DNA from: Yponomeuta sedellus
Taxonomy: Eukaryota > Arthropoda > Insecta > Lepidoptera > Yponomeutidae
Length of the DNA: 64,000 nucleotides
Reading direction: 5' to 3'
Assembly: GCA_934045075.1 (NCBI GenBank)
Contig: OW203740.1
Location: forward strand, 16,484,444-16,548,443
Under the pieces are notes generated by a model. It made no database searches, had not been told where the DNA came from, and saw only the letters and a program-made list of their open reading frames with translations. Shown piece by piece: positions 41,580 to 52,082 of this stretch. Within the stretch, counting starts at the first letter, position 1, and every line of letters starts with the position of its first letter. A program made the position numbers and the translations under genes.

Positions 41580-42066
41580 TGCTCTAACTAGTGCTGAGGA
41601 CAGTTTTAAAAACCTACTTAAAGGCTAAAAATTCCACGCATGCTGGGACTCGAATCCGCAACCTTTAGCTAACCGTTCCAGCGCTTTCCCAACTGGGCTA
41701 ATGGGCAAGTGCCGGCATCAGCGAAATTTCGAACCTATTTACATTTTTAACCTCTAAATAGGTTTTTAAAATTGTCTCAGCACGGGTTAGTGCAACATAA
41801 AGAATATAATCAAGTGGATACAGCGATATCATTGCGATGTAAAACCTTACTGCAAAGTAGGTACTTGGGGCTGCAAGTGATGCAAATTACTTCAACCAGA
41901 TGTCGCTGCCTGTAAATAATACAGAGAATATTGAAAAGAGGTTAATAATTTCGCCGATGCCGGCAATTGCCCATTAACTCAGTTGAGAGAGCGCTGGCAT
42001 GGTTAGCCAGAGGTCGCGTGTTGGAGTCCCGGCATGGGTGAAATTTTTAGCCTCTAAATAGGTTTT
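41580..42066. mobile_element. SINE-A cluster: reversed copy, forward tail, forward copy
   Basis: Reversed and diverged copy 41580 to about 41735 ('gactcgaatccgcaacctt'). A forward tail follows at 41741-41795 ('ctctaaataggtttttaaaa', 'cagcacgggttagtgca'), then a forward copy with head and core at 41800-42066 ending 'ctaaataggtttttaa'. A LINE-E tail follows directly. Confidence 0.72.
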
Positions 42067-42170
42067 TAAGATAAGAATATTCTTTATTATATACCGGAAA
42101 ATAGTTACAGAAACAGCAGGTACAAAAGATACGATACAATTGGCGGCCTTAGTAATAGCATGTAATAAAA
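42067..42170 (-). mobile_element. LINE-E tail
   Basis: Reversed: 'gataagaatattctttatta', 'acaattggcggccttagta'. It is joined to the SINE-A end. Confidence 0.65.
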
Positions 42171-42500
42171 GCCTTAATAATAGCCTTGCTATCAATTTCT
42201 TAAAAGCAATCGGAAATTAGAGAAGTTGCCGAAGAAGAAATAGACCATCTGAACCTCTTTAAAATGCGTGCGAACAGGGTTCTTCTGGGCGAACTTGGTC
42301 TATTTTAGACCTCATCTTAACCCTCGGGCTAAATAAAGGTCTACGATGGATAGCGTAAACGTGGCCAACCAAGGCGGAGATGGCGGAACGACCTCACAAA
42401 CTTTCTGCCGGGTTGGCAGAGAATGGTCGAGGACAGAGAAGAGGCAAGGGCTAAAGGGAAGGCTATTGCCCGGTAGTGGGACACTAAACGATGAAGTAGC
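42171..42500 (+). other. Possible LINE C-terminal remnant
   Basis: Broken frames around 42240-42480 have a Lys/Arg-rich, low-hydrophobic pattern (ERPHKLSAGLAENGRGQRR type) ending near 'cccggtagtgggac', like other LINE C-termini here. Weak evidence; no family assigned. Confidence 0.3.
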
Positions 42501-42877
42501 CATCATCATCAACCCGTTAAGTCCCCACCGAGGAGCACGGGTCTCTTCCCGCTGAAGAAGGTATAATCCATACTTCACCACGGGGGCCAAGTCTGGATTG
42601 GTGGAAGCTTGCAAGACTAGTGGCTGGTCTCACTGTCAGAAGTTTTCAAGCCGCCCTAAGGCTTGCCGATTCCAACTGCTTCACGTGCCTTACGAAGCAC
42701 GGAACCGCTCGGAATAATGCCACTATCGTTAGTCAAAGACGGTTACCCATCCATGTCCTGAACACGCCTTATGTTTAAAAACCTATTTAGAGGCTAAAAA
42801 TTTCACCCATGCCTAGTAAAATAGTATACGCCTTATGTTGCTTAACGTTCGTGATAGTAGCCGGGGCTACAAGCGAA
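42501..42877 (-). mobile_element. SINE-5S carrying a 52-bp SINE-A
   Basis: Reversed copy of the 35038 subtype: tail 'catcatcatcaacccgtta', 3' end 'cgggggccaagtctggattg', body 'ccttacgaagcacggaacc' and head 'gttgcttaacgttcgtgat'. Split at 42776 by a SINE-A derivative. Confidence 0.8.
42776..42827 (+). mobile_element. SINE-A deletion derivative, 52 bp
   Basis: Only the two termini remain: 'taaaaacctatttagaggc' to 'ttcacccatgcc', then 'tagtaaaatagtat'. The exact 12-bp duplication 'acgccttatgtt' is at 42764-42775 and 42828-42839. It fixes both ends of the foldback form to within a few bases. Confidence 0.88.
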
Positions 42878-42879
42878 CC

Positions 42880-43524
42880 GGCTAAGTAAAAAATAAAGAG
42901 TTAAATTATTCTGCACATCAGCCACGCAACCTTTTTTGTCTATAACCCTACAAAACTCTTTCGTAAATAACTCCTTGGAGGCAAACAATAAAAAGGTCGA
43001 TAAATGTCGAAATGAGAGCGGGCCACGTAGAACTTCTTTTCTATGTATGAGACTGTCCCCGCCCGCGGCCTCATCCCCGGGCACTTCTGGCCGGAGGGAA
43101 AGGCAGCCATTTTTTTGATCTAGAAATTATTGAAGTCAAAAGGACGCTCTGATTTTTTCTCTTTGATTTTAGCAGTCGTGATTCCGAAATTTTATGTTAT
43201 TTTATTTTCTTTCTAACTAAACTACGTTCAGAACACTACCTATCTAATCAACTTACAGACCATTCCACTAACATTGATAAAATAATACCTGTTAAGCACC
43301 GTATGGTGCTTTTCTGTTTTAGTAATAAATATTTTATTTATAAATCCGTGTTTATTCAACCATATTTTACAAGACAATTGATACTAGAACAGAAACTAAA
43401 TTTAAAAACTGACATAAGTAAAAATGACAATAATATGTACAAAAATTCAAAATAAAACAATAAAAAAGGTCTGTCGCCAACAATACCTATCATTATCGTT
43501 ACTGTTTAGATTTTTTATGTCGCC
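42880..43524. other. No feature recognised
   Basis: Short overlapping frames at 42842-43118 on both strands show no domain. The 43030-43110 stretch is locally GC-rich. Confidence 0.4.
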
Positions 43525-43665
43525 TTATAAACATCCTATTGCAGGGCACAGGGCTTCTCTCAGAGAGAGTATAGGCCTCATTACCACGCGTGCCCACCTC
43601 TATGTGGCAATTTTAAGTGTTGAGGTATTTTAACATCTCAGGCACTTGAAACTCAGACACTTTTT
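43525..43665 (+). mobile_element. SINE-F fragment
   Basis: 'attgcagggcacagggcttc', 'tctcagagagagtatagg', 'ttaagtgttgaggtatttta' and 'catctcaggcacttgaa'. Confidence 0.6.
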
Positions 43666-44004
43666 TAATTTTGTTTAAATGAAGTGCGACAGTTAAAAAA
43701 AAAGTAAGTATATATTGGCACTTCAATAAATGACACTGTATAAGAAGGGCCAATCTATACTTCTTCAATGTATTATAGACTGTTAGCTTTTAGAATATAC
43801 CTCGGGCTCTAGAGTAGGCTTCGGTTTTCGCCAATTTTCGCCGGTTTTCGTACGGATGCTCAAGTTCTGATTTCGAAATTACGTGTCGTATTAGTTCCAA
43901 TTTCGAAATTAAGTGTCATATTAGTTCCGATATTTCTATTACATGAATATATCCTGATTCTATCCGATAGTATCCGAGGTATATTCTTAAAGCTAACATA
44001 CTAG
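43666..44004. other. No gene; short internal repeats
   Basis: 43850-43945 has two near copies of 'agttccaatttcgaaattaa'. 43820-43850 has 'ttcgccaattttcgccggtt'. Otherwise nothing. Confidence 0.4.
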
Positions 44005-44135
44005 TCCAGTCTATCCGAAGGCTATCTGGAAGAGATCGTTTTTAGTGATAAGGCGTCTGTACTCTTAGGTTAAGAAATATTTGTGTGTTTTCCATTTTTA
44101 ATGTACAATAAAAGTTTTCCACCTCTATCAATCAA
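44005..44135 (+). mobile_element. LINE-E tail
   Basis: 'aaggctatctggaagagatc', 'agtgataaggcgtctgtac', 'atgtacaataaaagttttcc' and a CTATCAATCAATC end. Confidence 0.65.
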
Positions 44136-44533
44136 TCTATGTATGTTGCAACAAAAACAGCGACCATCGAGATCGACCAGATGACTTAAGTCAGACTTAA
44201 GCCGACTTTATTGTGTAATATTTCACATAATTATTTTTATTAACCAAGGCACCTTCGGTTTGGTACAGAGTATATGTAGGCCATCGATATTTTTCGATAA
44301 AAGCCAAGTGAAACTTTTTCAGAGCCCTGTATTTTTAAACTTTGATCGATGGTGTTGCCCTAATGACAAAACGGTGTATTCCAATTTTTTCTCTTTTTTC
44401 CGAGCAACAAGGCTGTGGGTATTAAAAAGTTACCATTTCACGGACTAATGGTGATTATGGTTTATGGATGAGGTGTACTTTACATGTTCCTTTAACTAGG
44501 TTTCATGTTTAATGTATGAGATTATGATAATTG

Positions 44534-44772
44534 GACGGCCTGTGTGGCGCAGCGGTTTGGCACGCTGACTGTAAAACCGAAGGTCTCGGGTTCGATCCCC
44601 GGCCGGATCAAACTAGGAAACGAACTTTTCTAGTTTGTCTCGGGTCTTGGATGTTATTTACATATTTATTGTATTAAATCTATCGTCGAGTTAGCAGCTA
44701 TAGCACAAGTCATTTAATTGTACTTAGTATAGGGCTACGGAGATCTGTGTAATATGTCCATAAATAAAATAA
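44534..44772 (+). mobile_element. SINE-C, full length
   Basis: Head 'ggcctgtgtggcgcagcggt' to 'tcgggttcgatccccggccg', body 'ctagtttgtctcgggtcttg' and 'ctatcgtcgagttagcagc', end 'gtgtaatatgtccataaat'. Nearly collinear with 33652-33890. Confidence 0.87.
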
Positions 44773-44816
44773 TAATAATTAGCACGTGCTAGATAGATTT
44801 GTAGATAGAGATAATT

Positions 44817-44937
44817 ACTTCTTCTTCTTTTCTTTTTTTCTGGCTATATTATTCCACTGCTGGACAAAGCTCCCCCTATTGAGCGCCATAGCGCCCTGTC
44901 TTCAGCTTGCTGCATCCAGCATCTGCCGGCAGTGTTT
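44817..44937 (-). mobile_element. RTE-1 LINE 3' end
   Basis: Reversed: 'ttccactgctggacaaagct', 'gccctgtcttcagcttgctg' and 'ccagcatctgccggcagtg', with a CTTCTT tail at 44818. Confidence 0.72.
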
Positions 44938-44999
44938 CAGACAGCAGATAGAGATTAATACATGATGATTTTAATATTATTACATGACACACGAAAGAG

Positions 45000-45075
45000 A
45001 TTAGTCAAAATTGTGGTAAGCAACAAACCCGGTCCCTGCCTACCCATCTGGGGTATAGGCGTGAACTTATGTGTT
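45000..45075 (+). mobile_element. RTE-2 LINE 3' end remnant
   Basis: 'ggtccctgcctacccatctg' and 'ggggtataggcgtgaactta', the last codons and 3' UTR of RTE-2. Confidence 0.6.
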
Positions 45076-45106
45076 TATCTATGCTAGCAAAAACAACTTA
45101 TAATTC

Positions 45107-45335
45107 TACTTATAATGCAAAGTAGGTACTCGGGGCTGCAAGTGAAGCAAATTACTTCAACCAGATGTCGCTGCCTGTACATAACACTGAGAATATTGTA
45201 GAGGTTCGAAATTTCACTGATGCGGGTGAGTCGCCCATTAGCTCAGTTGGAAAGAGCGCTGGCACGGATAGCCAGAGGTCGTGGGTTTGAATCCCGGCAT
45301 GGGTGGAATTTTAAGCCTCTAAATAGCTTTTTTAA
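45107..45335 (+). mobile_element. SINE-A copy with 12-bp target duplication
   Basis: Head from 'gcaaagtaggtactcggggc', core 'cattagctcagttggaaag' and 'gggtttgaatcccggcatgg', end 'aaatagcttttttaa'. The exact duplication 'aacttataattc' is at 45095-45106 and 45336-45347. Confidence 0.87.
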
Positions 45336-45347
45336 AACTTATAATTC

Positions 45348-46089
45348 ACTAAAACTTTTACCCCCCAACTTTTCTTAACCCAAGCATTCTGAGGCCATAC
45401 TAAAGCAGCTTTTTATCTGTTTGGGTTCCCGATGTTTGGAACACATTGCGTTATGACAAATTCGTGTTTTGAATAAATGATTAAAAATTTCGATATGGTT
45501 TATTGTGAAGTAATTTTCTAATACTGAAAATATTTTTTTACAAAATCGAATAAAAAAACTGCGGCTTGCCACCTAACATTCCGCAAAGCCATTTATTTCC
45601 CTGCTATGGTTGTAAGAAAAAAAGTCTCCCTTCTCCTTAGATTGTTATGTTCCTCTACAACACTGGTTTTTAACTGATTGTGCAGTGGTAGTCTTTAAAG
45701 ACACCTTAAAAATATGCACTAAAATCATAGCAATCATCTTAGTTCCGGCTTCACCGCTTTAATTTTTCAGAACCACAACACACTGCTAAACTATTGACAG
45801 TCTAAAAATTATCCAAAAGGTCTCTATCTCTCTTAAACTTTAAGAGCCACTGCTCCACAGGCACAAAAAAATGTGAAAATTCAACATGAATGACGTGTGC
45901 CATAATAAAGTCGTCGCTCAAACGTACAGTCGGTTCTGAGCGTTCGTTTTCGTTTCGATAAAACGGATCGCCATTAATCACCCGAGAGTTGTACTGAACC
46001 GCAATGTCCCCTACCTCGCGTCACTGAACTGGGACACACATACAGAAGGTTGACCACAAATACATGAACGTACCGAACATAATATATAT
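45348..46089. other. No supported gene
   Basis: A minus-strand frame at 45375-45572 has no recognisable domain. Confidence 0.4.
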
Positions 46090-46100
46090 TATAACATATT

Positions 46101-46240
46101 TTAAACTTTCGCAATTTGTACACATAGTAAGGGTGCCAGCAATCAGTCTTCTCGTGACCACGATGACTGTAACGTCGTCGAAACGTCGAGGTAAAATAGC
46201 AATAAATTACTACGCGATTAAGCCCCAAAAATATTCTAAC
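46101..46240. mobile_element. 'gaaacgtcg' hairpin module with short target duplication
   Basis: 'ttttaaactttcgcaattt' to 'caaaaatattctaac', containing 'tgaccacgatgactgtaacg' and 'tcgtcgaaacgtcgaggta'. 'tataacatat' at 46090-46099 and 46241-46250 flanks it. Longer relative of 14353-14450. Confidence 0.6.
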
Positions 46241-46269
46241 TATAACATATATTATATAGTGGACTTTGA

Positions 46270-46640
46270 ATCAATGTGATGAGAAATGATTTATACAGCA
46301 TCAAGTGGGATCTTCATTCACTCTACATGAGTGAAGGGACCGTTCCGACGCTGCAGTGCCTGGGATTGGGGCTTGCCCAGCACCTATACTATCGTAATAA
46401 AACCCGCGACTTGGTTGGCTCCGCACGTATTGACTATGTTTTCCTGCAGGCTGAGCCGAATGGTAGGTATATATATAGTATTTTGATTCGCGAGCTCATA
46501 GTAAAACTTGACGGTAACCACGGCAATCGATGGGATGCAAATATTTTTCAGCGGATATGGTCACGAACTGGTAAACACAACATAGAACTATCATCAGCTT
46601 GCTGGGCCAACTATCGGGCGAACACGGGTTAATTGTTACG
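46270..46640 (+). mobile_element. Repeat Z, copy 1
   Basis: 'gatttatacagcatcaagtg', 'tcactctacatgagtgaagg', 'gggcttgcccagcacctata' and 'gtattgactatgttttcctg' match 49664-49875 in order. The 118-codon open frame across it is not conserved in the other copy, so I treat it as repeat rather than a gene. Confidence 0.5.
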
Positions 46641-46690
46641 TAACACTGCAGGGCAGATACCTTCTCTCAGAGAGAGAGCACATGCTTAAT
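46640..46690 (+). mobile_element. SINE-F fragment
   Basis: 'ctgcagggcagataccttct' and 'ctcagagagagagcacatgc'. Confidence 0.45.
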
Positions 46691-46789
46691 CGTCACAAGA
46701 TCCAAGTGCTAGTGCGAGTAAACGTTTTCTTCTCTGTGAGTACACTTGCTTGCACAAATTTACAAGTAAATGAGTATAACATAAATTAC

Positions 46790-47006
46790 AAATGAATATA
46801 AACCAATACATAAGTAAACTAACATCCAATTAACATAAACTATTAAAAATAAATACGTATAATTATATCCCGGGTCTTGGATGTTATATATGTATTTATT
46901 GCATTAAATCTATCGTCGAGTTAGCAACTGCAATAGAAGTCATTTATTTGTACTTAGTATGGGGCTAACGAGATCTGTGTAATTTGTTCATGAATATTTA
47001 TTTATT
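46790..47006 (+). mobile_element. SINE-C 3' part with foreign 5' segment
   Basis: The last about 135 bp is SINE-C ('tcccgggtcttggatgttat', 'aaatctatcgtcgagttagc', 'cttagtatggggctaacga'). Ahead of it lie about 80 bp of AT-rich DNA that are not part of the family. The 14-bp duplication 'tataacataaatta' at 46776-46789 and 47007-47020 encloses both parts, so they appear to have inserted together. Confidence 0.75.
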
Positions 47007-47020
47007 TATAACATAAATTA

Positions 47021-47448
47021 GGCCACAAATTCGTAGTTTTCAACATTTTATTTATTTTATTTTTTATAATTTTAAATCCAAATTTAATACATAAGTAATC
47101 CTGGTAAGTGTAAATACGTAAGTTGTTGGTTGAAAAATGTCTCAAAAGTACGTTGTGGCTCTTCTGCAATACCGTATTGTAACCCAGTTTGAAATATGAT
47201 ATTTGGATAAGTTAGGCTTTTGTGAGTGTAGTACTTTTTGGAGGAGTATTTTTTGTCCGTTTTTTCAGCCTTGACTATTCGCATTGGTTGCCTGATTTAT
47301 TATTTGTTTTTTTATAAATATAGATTTACTAAACAGTACAAAAAGTAGCGATAAAGCAAGATAAATTATTTTCAACCAAATAAAAACTCGATTTGACCCA
47401 TTTCACTCAAGTGTGGTGGAGCCCGAAATGAGGATATTTGGCTCGTAT
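47021..47448. other. No supported gene
   Basis: A minus-strand frame at 47084-47284 (66 codons) is protein-like in parts but has no recognisable domain. Confidence 0.35.
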
Positions 47449-47600
47449 ATACTGGGTGTCCCAAAAAGTGTGTCAAGAGGAAGCCAGAGATAGAGCACTT
47501 TTGGTGATATCCGAATCACCCCCATGTATGTTTCGCAATTTGTTTAGTTTACGAAATATACATTTTTTTCGTATTTTTTACTACTGTGTTCATTTCTGTA
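47449..47600 (+). mobile_element. Repeat end starting TACTGGGTGTCCC
   Basis: 'tactgggtgtcccaaaaagt' is a terminus I have seen often in insect DNA. Only one end is visible here, so the class and right boundary are unknown. Confidence 0.4.
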
Positions 47601-47812
47601 TACAAACACACACTAAACTTGATCTGTAACTACGATTGACCATGTAGTTATTTAAATTTTATACTCTTATTTGACCAGTAAATTAAATTCGATCACAATC
47701 TTTTAAAATTGTTTTGTAACTGAAAATTTTGTTTGAACTGTTAAGGAGAAGTATGTTTTACTTTTTTTCCACTTAGTAGTTTGTGTAAATAAGTTTGGTT
47801 TTATTTAGTTAC

Positions 47813-47995
47813 TAGCTGACCCAGAGAACTTCGTACCACATAATAGTCAATTCTCTACTTTTCTCTCCGTAAGAACCATTCTCGACTTTCAAGGAATATT
47901 CTAAAAAAAGAATTAACGAAATCGGTTCAGCTGCTCTCGAGATTTGCGCTTACCAACACATTCAGCGATTCATTTTTATATTATAGATAGATAAA
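47813..47995 (+). mobile_element. X repeat, near complete
   Basis: 'tagctgacccagagaacttc', 'gcgaaatcggttcagctgc'-type text, 'aacacattcagcgattcatt' and 'tatattatagatagataaat' at the end. Confidence 0.75.
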
Positions 47996-48045
47996 TAAAT
48001 AATGACATTTCTTAAGATTGCTGTTGCTTTTATTTCACGATTCAC

Positions 48046-48090
48046 ATAAGATAAGATAAGAATATTCTTTATTGTATACCGGAAAAATAG
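48046..48090 (-). mobile_element. LINE-E tail remnant
   Basis: 'aagataagataagaatattc' and 'tttattgtataccggaaaaa', reversed. Confidence 0.55.
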
Positions 48091-48160
48091 GTAAATAAAC
48101 CATTAAATTTCAGAACTTTGTAGTGTTGGCTGTACAATTTGATCTAAAATGGGCGCGGCA

Positions 48161-48748
48161 GTGTCGTTGATTGGCAACGACACTATTAGTAGTACCGCTG
48201 GTAGTGTCGTTTTTAATTAAAAGGCTGACATGACAAACATTGTTTTAAGAAAATGCTATAAGCGTGTGTTGATGTAACTAGTAAGGTTTAGCATACTCGT
48301 AATAAGTGGCAAACTGAACTTTGGAGAACAGAAACCAAATGTAAAAAGCCAAGGCATTTGCTGGCAACGACACTATTAGTAGTACCGCTGGTAGTGTCGT
48401 TTTTAATTAAAAGGCTGACATGACAAACATTGTTTTAAGAAAATGCTATAAGCGTGTGTTGATGTAACTAGTAAGGTTTAGCATACTCGTAATAAGTGGC
48501 AAACTGAACTTTGGAGAACAGAAACCAAATGTAAAAAGCCAAGGCATTTGCTGGCAACGACACTACCAGCGGTACTACTAATAGTGTCGTTGCCAGCAAA
48601 TGCCTTGGCTTTTATACATTTGGTTTCTGTTCTCCAAAGTTCAGTTTGCCACTTATTACGAGTATGCTAAACCTTACTAGTTACATCAACACACGCTTAT
48701 AGCATTTTCTTAAAACAATCTTTGTCATGTCAGCCTTTTAATTAAAAA
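48161..48748. mobile_element. Foldback with 190-bp units: two direct, one inverted
   Basis: Units at 48171-48360 and 48361-48550 appear identical by eye in direct orientation. 48551 to about 48748 is a third unit in reverse. Each junction carries a small palindrome, 'acgacacta' and 'tagtgtcgt' around a 16-base asymmetric centre, and the centre is flipped at the third junction. No ORF. Confidence 0.88.
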
Positions 48749-48804
48749 AAAAAAATGTACCAGTCGGGCACTTGATCGAACATCTCTCAACAAGTCCTAG
48801 CTGC

Positions 48805-49140
48805 GATACATACATACATAACCTCACGCCTGTATCCCAGAAGGGTAGGCAGAGACCAGGGACTGCCACTTGCCACGATCCTGACAGATCACCTTCGCTT
48901 CCGGGTTCTTTTGATCTTCCCCTATGCTAACACATCCCCTATTAGGTCGATGTAAGTCCACCTGGGACGTTTCTTACTAGCCCTTCCACTTACATTCGCA
49001 ATATATATTTGTTTCGTATTTTTTTCTTCCTTCATCCTCTCTACATGAGCAAACCAACGCATCATTCCTTCCTCAATTCTAGTCACAATTTCAGTCCACA
49101 ACGTTCTTTAATCAGACTATTGCGTATCCTGACATTCAAA
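48805..49140 (-). mobile_element. RTE-2 LINE 3' end, longer copy
   Basis: Reversed: 'cataacctcacgcctgtatc', 'gaccagggactgccacttgc', then about 200 bp more of decayed coding sequence upstream ('cctgggacgtttcttactag'). The MQRLMNV region is deleted. Confidence 0.7.
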
Positions 49141-49663
49141 GTAATACTACACATACTTCTCAAGGACCTCATTTCTGCGATAACTACCAACTAACCGATG
49201 GTTCTCTATACGTAAGCCGACAAGGGACTTCCCCTTACATGGCATAGTACCTAATCTCAATTGAATTTGGATCCAATAATCTCTCAATACATTGAGGAGA
49301 CAACACGCTAGTTGAAACTATACTTAAATCACTGGTGACCTACCGGCCCCTAAATAAAATGCGACTGGCTAAAATCCAGATGATTTATCGTTGGGTAAAA
49401 CCTCCGTGTAGTTATTTCCCCCGAGAGAAAGAGACGTGAATAGGCTCAGATGGTGTTGTCACGTTTGCTCTGCAAGATTGGATCGTCTGTGTTTGACCTC
49501 CTTGTGCAGTCGAGGAAACTTTTTAGTACAGTTGGTAGTATTTGAGGTCACCATGAGGGAAGTTCTACTTCAGTGGACTTAAGTGTCGTTTGACTATCAA
49601 TAGTGGGTGTTTGAATAATCTGAACTCGTTAAAAATCACTTTGGACTTCACAACTTCACAGTG
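49141..49663. other. No feature recognised
   Basis: No gene. 49600-49660 may be the left part of repeat Z. Confidence 0.4.
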
Positions 49664-49875
49664 ATATGATTTATACAGCGTCCAGTGGCATACTCAATCA
49701 CACTAGACGGTTGAAGTTATTACTCTGACGTAGAAGTGCCTAAGACATTGTTTTTCAAATAGAGTGGACTTGCCTAGCCCTTATAAAATCGTGACAGCTT
49801 AGTCAGCCTAGCCCACAGGATATACAAGTCAATACGTATGGAGTCAACCCAGCCCGCGGATTGACTCATGTTTTC
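49664..49875 (+). mobile_element. Repeat Z, copy 2
   Basis: 'gatttatacagcgtccagtg', 'gagtggacttgcctagccc' and 'ggattgactcatgttttcct', collinear with 46270-46480. It is degraded, without the open frame of copy 1. Confidence 0.5.
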
Positions 49876-49899
49876 CTTCCTAGTTGTACTAACCCGTGC

Positions 49900-50018
49900 A
49901 TCATTGGGGGGCATTACCCACTGATGATGGCCCAATGATGGCACAACCTTGCGCTATGGCGCTCATTAGGGGAGGGCTATGTCCAGCAATGGACTAATAT
50001 AGCCTGAAGAAGAAGAAG
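49900..50018 (+). mobile_element. RTE-1 short derivative (leader joined to 3' end)
   Basis: 'ttggggggcattacccac', 'gatggcacaaccttgcgcta' and 'tggcgctcattaggggaggg', then the 3' UTR and a GAAGAA tail. Same leader-to-3'-end junction as 12001-12260, truncated further at 5'. The 9-bp duplication 'aacccgtgc' is at 49891-49899 and 50019-50027. Confidence 0.82.
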
Positions 50019-50027
50019 AACCCGTGC

Positions 50028-50344
50028 TGAGAAATTGCTCCTACAAAATCGCGGATGTAGGAATACGAAGTTACGTACTCCTGAGAATTTAAATCTTTTG
50101 AATTTTAGCAAAATAGGCATACAGATACGATATACAGCAAAATCCACATTACATTTGTATTTTATAGAAAATTGTTTAGTGTAACTATATTTTTTTCAAT
50201 TATTGTTTCTATGATAAATACAGAATATTGAACATTGAATGTTTTGGACCATTTTTATCGGGAAGAAAAAAAATGCAATCGAAGTAGAGCAAAGATAAAC
50301 GAACCTATGTTAATATGTCAGATTTAATGTTCCCTCATTTTTTT
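50028..50344. other. No feature recognised
   Basis: AT-rich, no gene. Confidence 0.45.
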
Positions 50345-50450
50345 ATGTAGCCTACATTTTATATGTCTCATTGCAAGGCATAGGCTTTCTCTCTGAACGA
50401 GAGAGTATGGACTCAATTACCACATGTGGATTGGCAACAATGTGGTGTTT
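50345..50450 (+). mobile_element. SINE-F fragment
   Basis: 'tctcattgcaaggcataggc', 'tctctgaacgagagagtatg' and 'aattaccacatgtggattgg'. Confidence 0.5.
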
Positions 50451-50654
50451 CGTAATTTTGTACCACAGCTTTTCCATACTTTTTCTAGCTGAGAATATTT
50501 TTTCTATAGCACAAGCAGCCTTTATTCATAATTCTATTTGTCATTGGCCTACTCTAAAGAAGGAGCGAATGATATTAGCGGGTTTTATAACTTCGCCTAT
50601 CGTGAGCTTATGAAGAGACTCTTCCCTTTTTTAAGACAAATTATTATGTAAGGT

Positions 50655-50930
50655 CTTACAACGCGCCATGGAACGGGCTGTGCTCGGAATTTCTCTACCG
50701 GACTGAATCAGATATGATGAGATCGTCGACATAGCCCAGCGGTTCTGTTCAAAGTTCTAGAATGGAGACTATACATCGGCAAGCGCAGCGTAGGACGACC
50801 AGCCAAGATGGACAGAAGATCTCATCCAAGTGGCAGGAAGCCGCTGGTGGCAAGCTGCTTCCAACTGGTCTTTTTGGAAATCCCAAGAGGAGGCCTATGT
50901 CCATTAGTGAACTTTTTATGACTGAATAAT
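50655..50930 (+). pseudogene. RTE-1-related C-terminus, diverged
   Basis: Broken frames read QRAMERAVLGISLPD, IRYDEIVDIAQR, then KRSVGRPAK-like text and EEAYVH-like text near the end. Similar order to 53645-54238 but older, with stops and shifts, and no GAAGAA tail. Confidence 0.6.
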
Positions 50931-51292
50931 GATAATGATGGTATTATGTAATCGTTTAGAACACAGACATCGGTGTCAAATGAACTGTCACGTGAATCTA
51001 AGTTTAACCATCCTTATCACGGCAGCATTTAAGACTTTTGAAACGCCCATTAATATTCTCGTTTCAGCCGAAGCGTACATAAAAAAAACCGTAATCCGGT
51101 AACTAGTACGGTCTACCCCATCAGCATTATGTTTGTCTCCCATATCAATCACCGGGGTAGAGGCGTGAGTACACTGAAAGGGAAAGAAAGATTATTCTCA
51201 CACAAAATCTTATTTTTTTACTTGAAGTTAAGATTATCTTGGACAAATTGTTGTTGGGCTGATAACGCGCAATCTTAGTCGTATTGTAAAAA

Positions 51293-51458
51293 GTACATAC
51301 ATACATAACCTCACGCCTGTATCTCAGAGAAGTAGGTAGAGACCAGGGTCTGCCACTTGCCATGATCCTGACAGATCACTTTCGCTTCATCAAAGTTCGT
51401 AAGTCATTGCATGCACGCACGCCGGTTCCGCGTACTTTTTATCTTCCCATTTGTAAGA
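51293..51458 (-). mobile_element. RTE-2 LINE 3' end
   Basis: Reversed: TACATACATA tail, 'taacctcacgcctgtatctc', 'gacagatcactttcgcttca' and 'gcatgcacgcacgccggttc', the SAYPSG to STRNRRACMQ region. Confidence 0.75.
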
Positions 51459-51736
51459 AGTACTAAAATCACAAACAATGTAGAATGAAACTTTGCGAAT
51501 ATATTAAAATGACAGATGTATTGGTTGAATGTTTCTCGGTCAACTCGGTTCTTGGTCGAGTAGCGAGAATTTGCCCTAATCACCACGCTCGGTAAGCGGG
51601 ATAGTGATTGTAGAGTTAGGCAACTCGCCACTTAAAGAAAGAGTTTTGGGTTTGAATAATTGCAATCCAATTAATTGTGTTGTATGCGGAAAATTTCATC
51701 AGATTTTCTCCCCGGCTATTCCTGAGCCTAACTTAG

Positions 51737-51935
51737 CGACCTCTGTAGCGCATCTGCCTACCACGCTAGAGGTCCCGGGTTCGAGCCCCGTCTGGGGACA
51801 AAAAAAACCCCCGGGTCTTGGATGTTCACATGTTTGTGATGTCGTTGTTTCTGGTTCCCACGACAAAGGGTATCTTAGTGTGGGGCCAGAAGCAATGTAT
51901 GTGTCTGTATGTAAATGGTATGTTGTATGTATGTA
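51737..51935 (+). mobile_element. SINE-B copy
   Basis: Head partly deleted in the D arm ('cctctgtagcgcatctgcc'), B box 'gggttcgagccccgtctgg', body 'gggtcttggatgttcacatg' and 'cttagtgtggggccagaagc', tail GTATGTAAAT. Confidence 0.82.
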
Positions 51936-51941
51936 AATATT

Positions 51942-52082
51942 TTGTAGACTTTTAGTCCGGATTTACTTACGGGTGTTGTTATATCGGAAAAGTCCGACCA
52001 GGTTTTGATCCGATTCGCAGAGCTTAATCATGGTGAGCAGAGACGGAGCTCGCGTCGTCGGTTGCTCGTCTCACACTACAAA
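51942..52082 (+). mobile_element. M1 MITE, single-armed copy
   Basis: Starts 'ttgtagacttttagtccgga' and ends 'gtctcacactacaa', giving TTGTAG ... CTACAA ends. The interior 'cttacgggtgttgttatatc' and 'gagcagagacggagctcg' is shared with 61183-61321. Confidence 0.75.

Noticed and set aside
46276..46632. 118-codon ORF as a host gene
   Set aside because: The sequence is repeated at 49664-49875 without a conserved frame, and no domain is visible.
47084..47284. 66-codon minus-strand ORF
   Set aside because: Protein-like in places but no recognisable motif, splice signals or second copy; evidence too thin.
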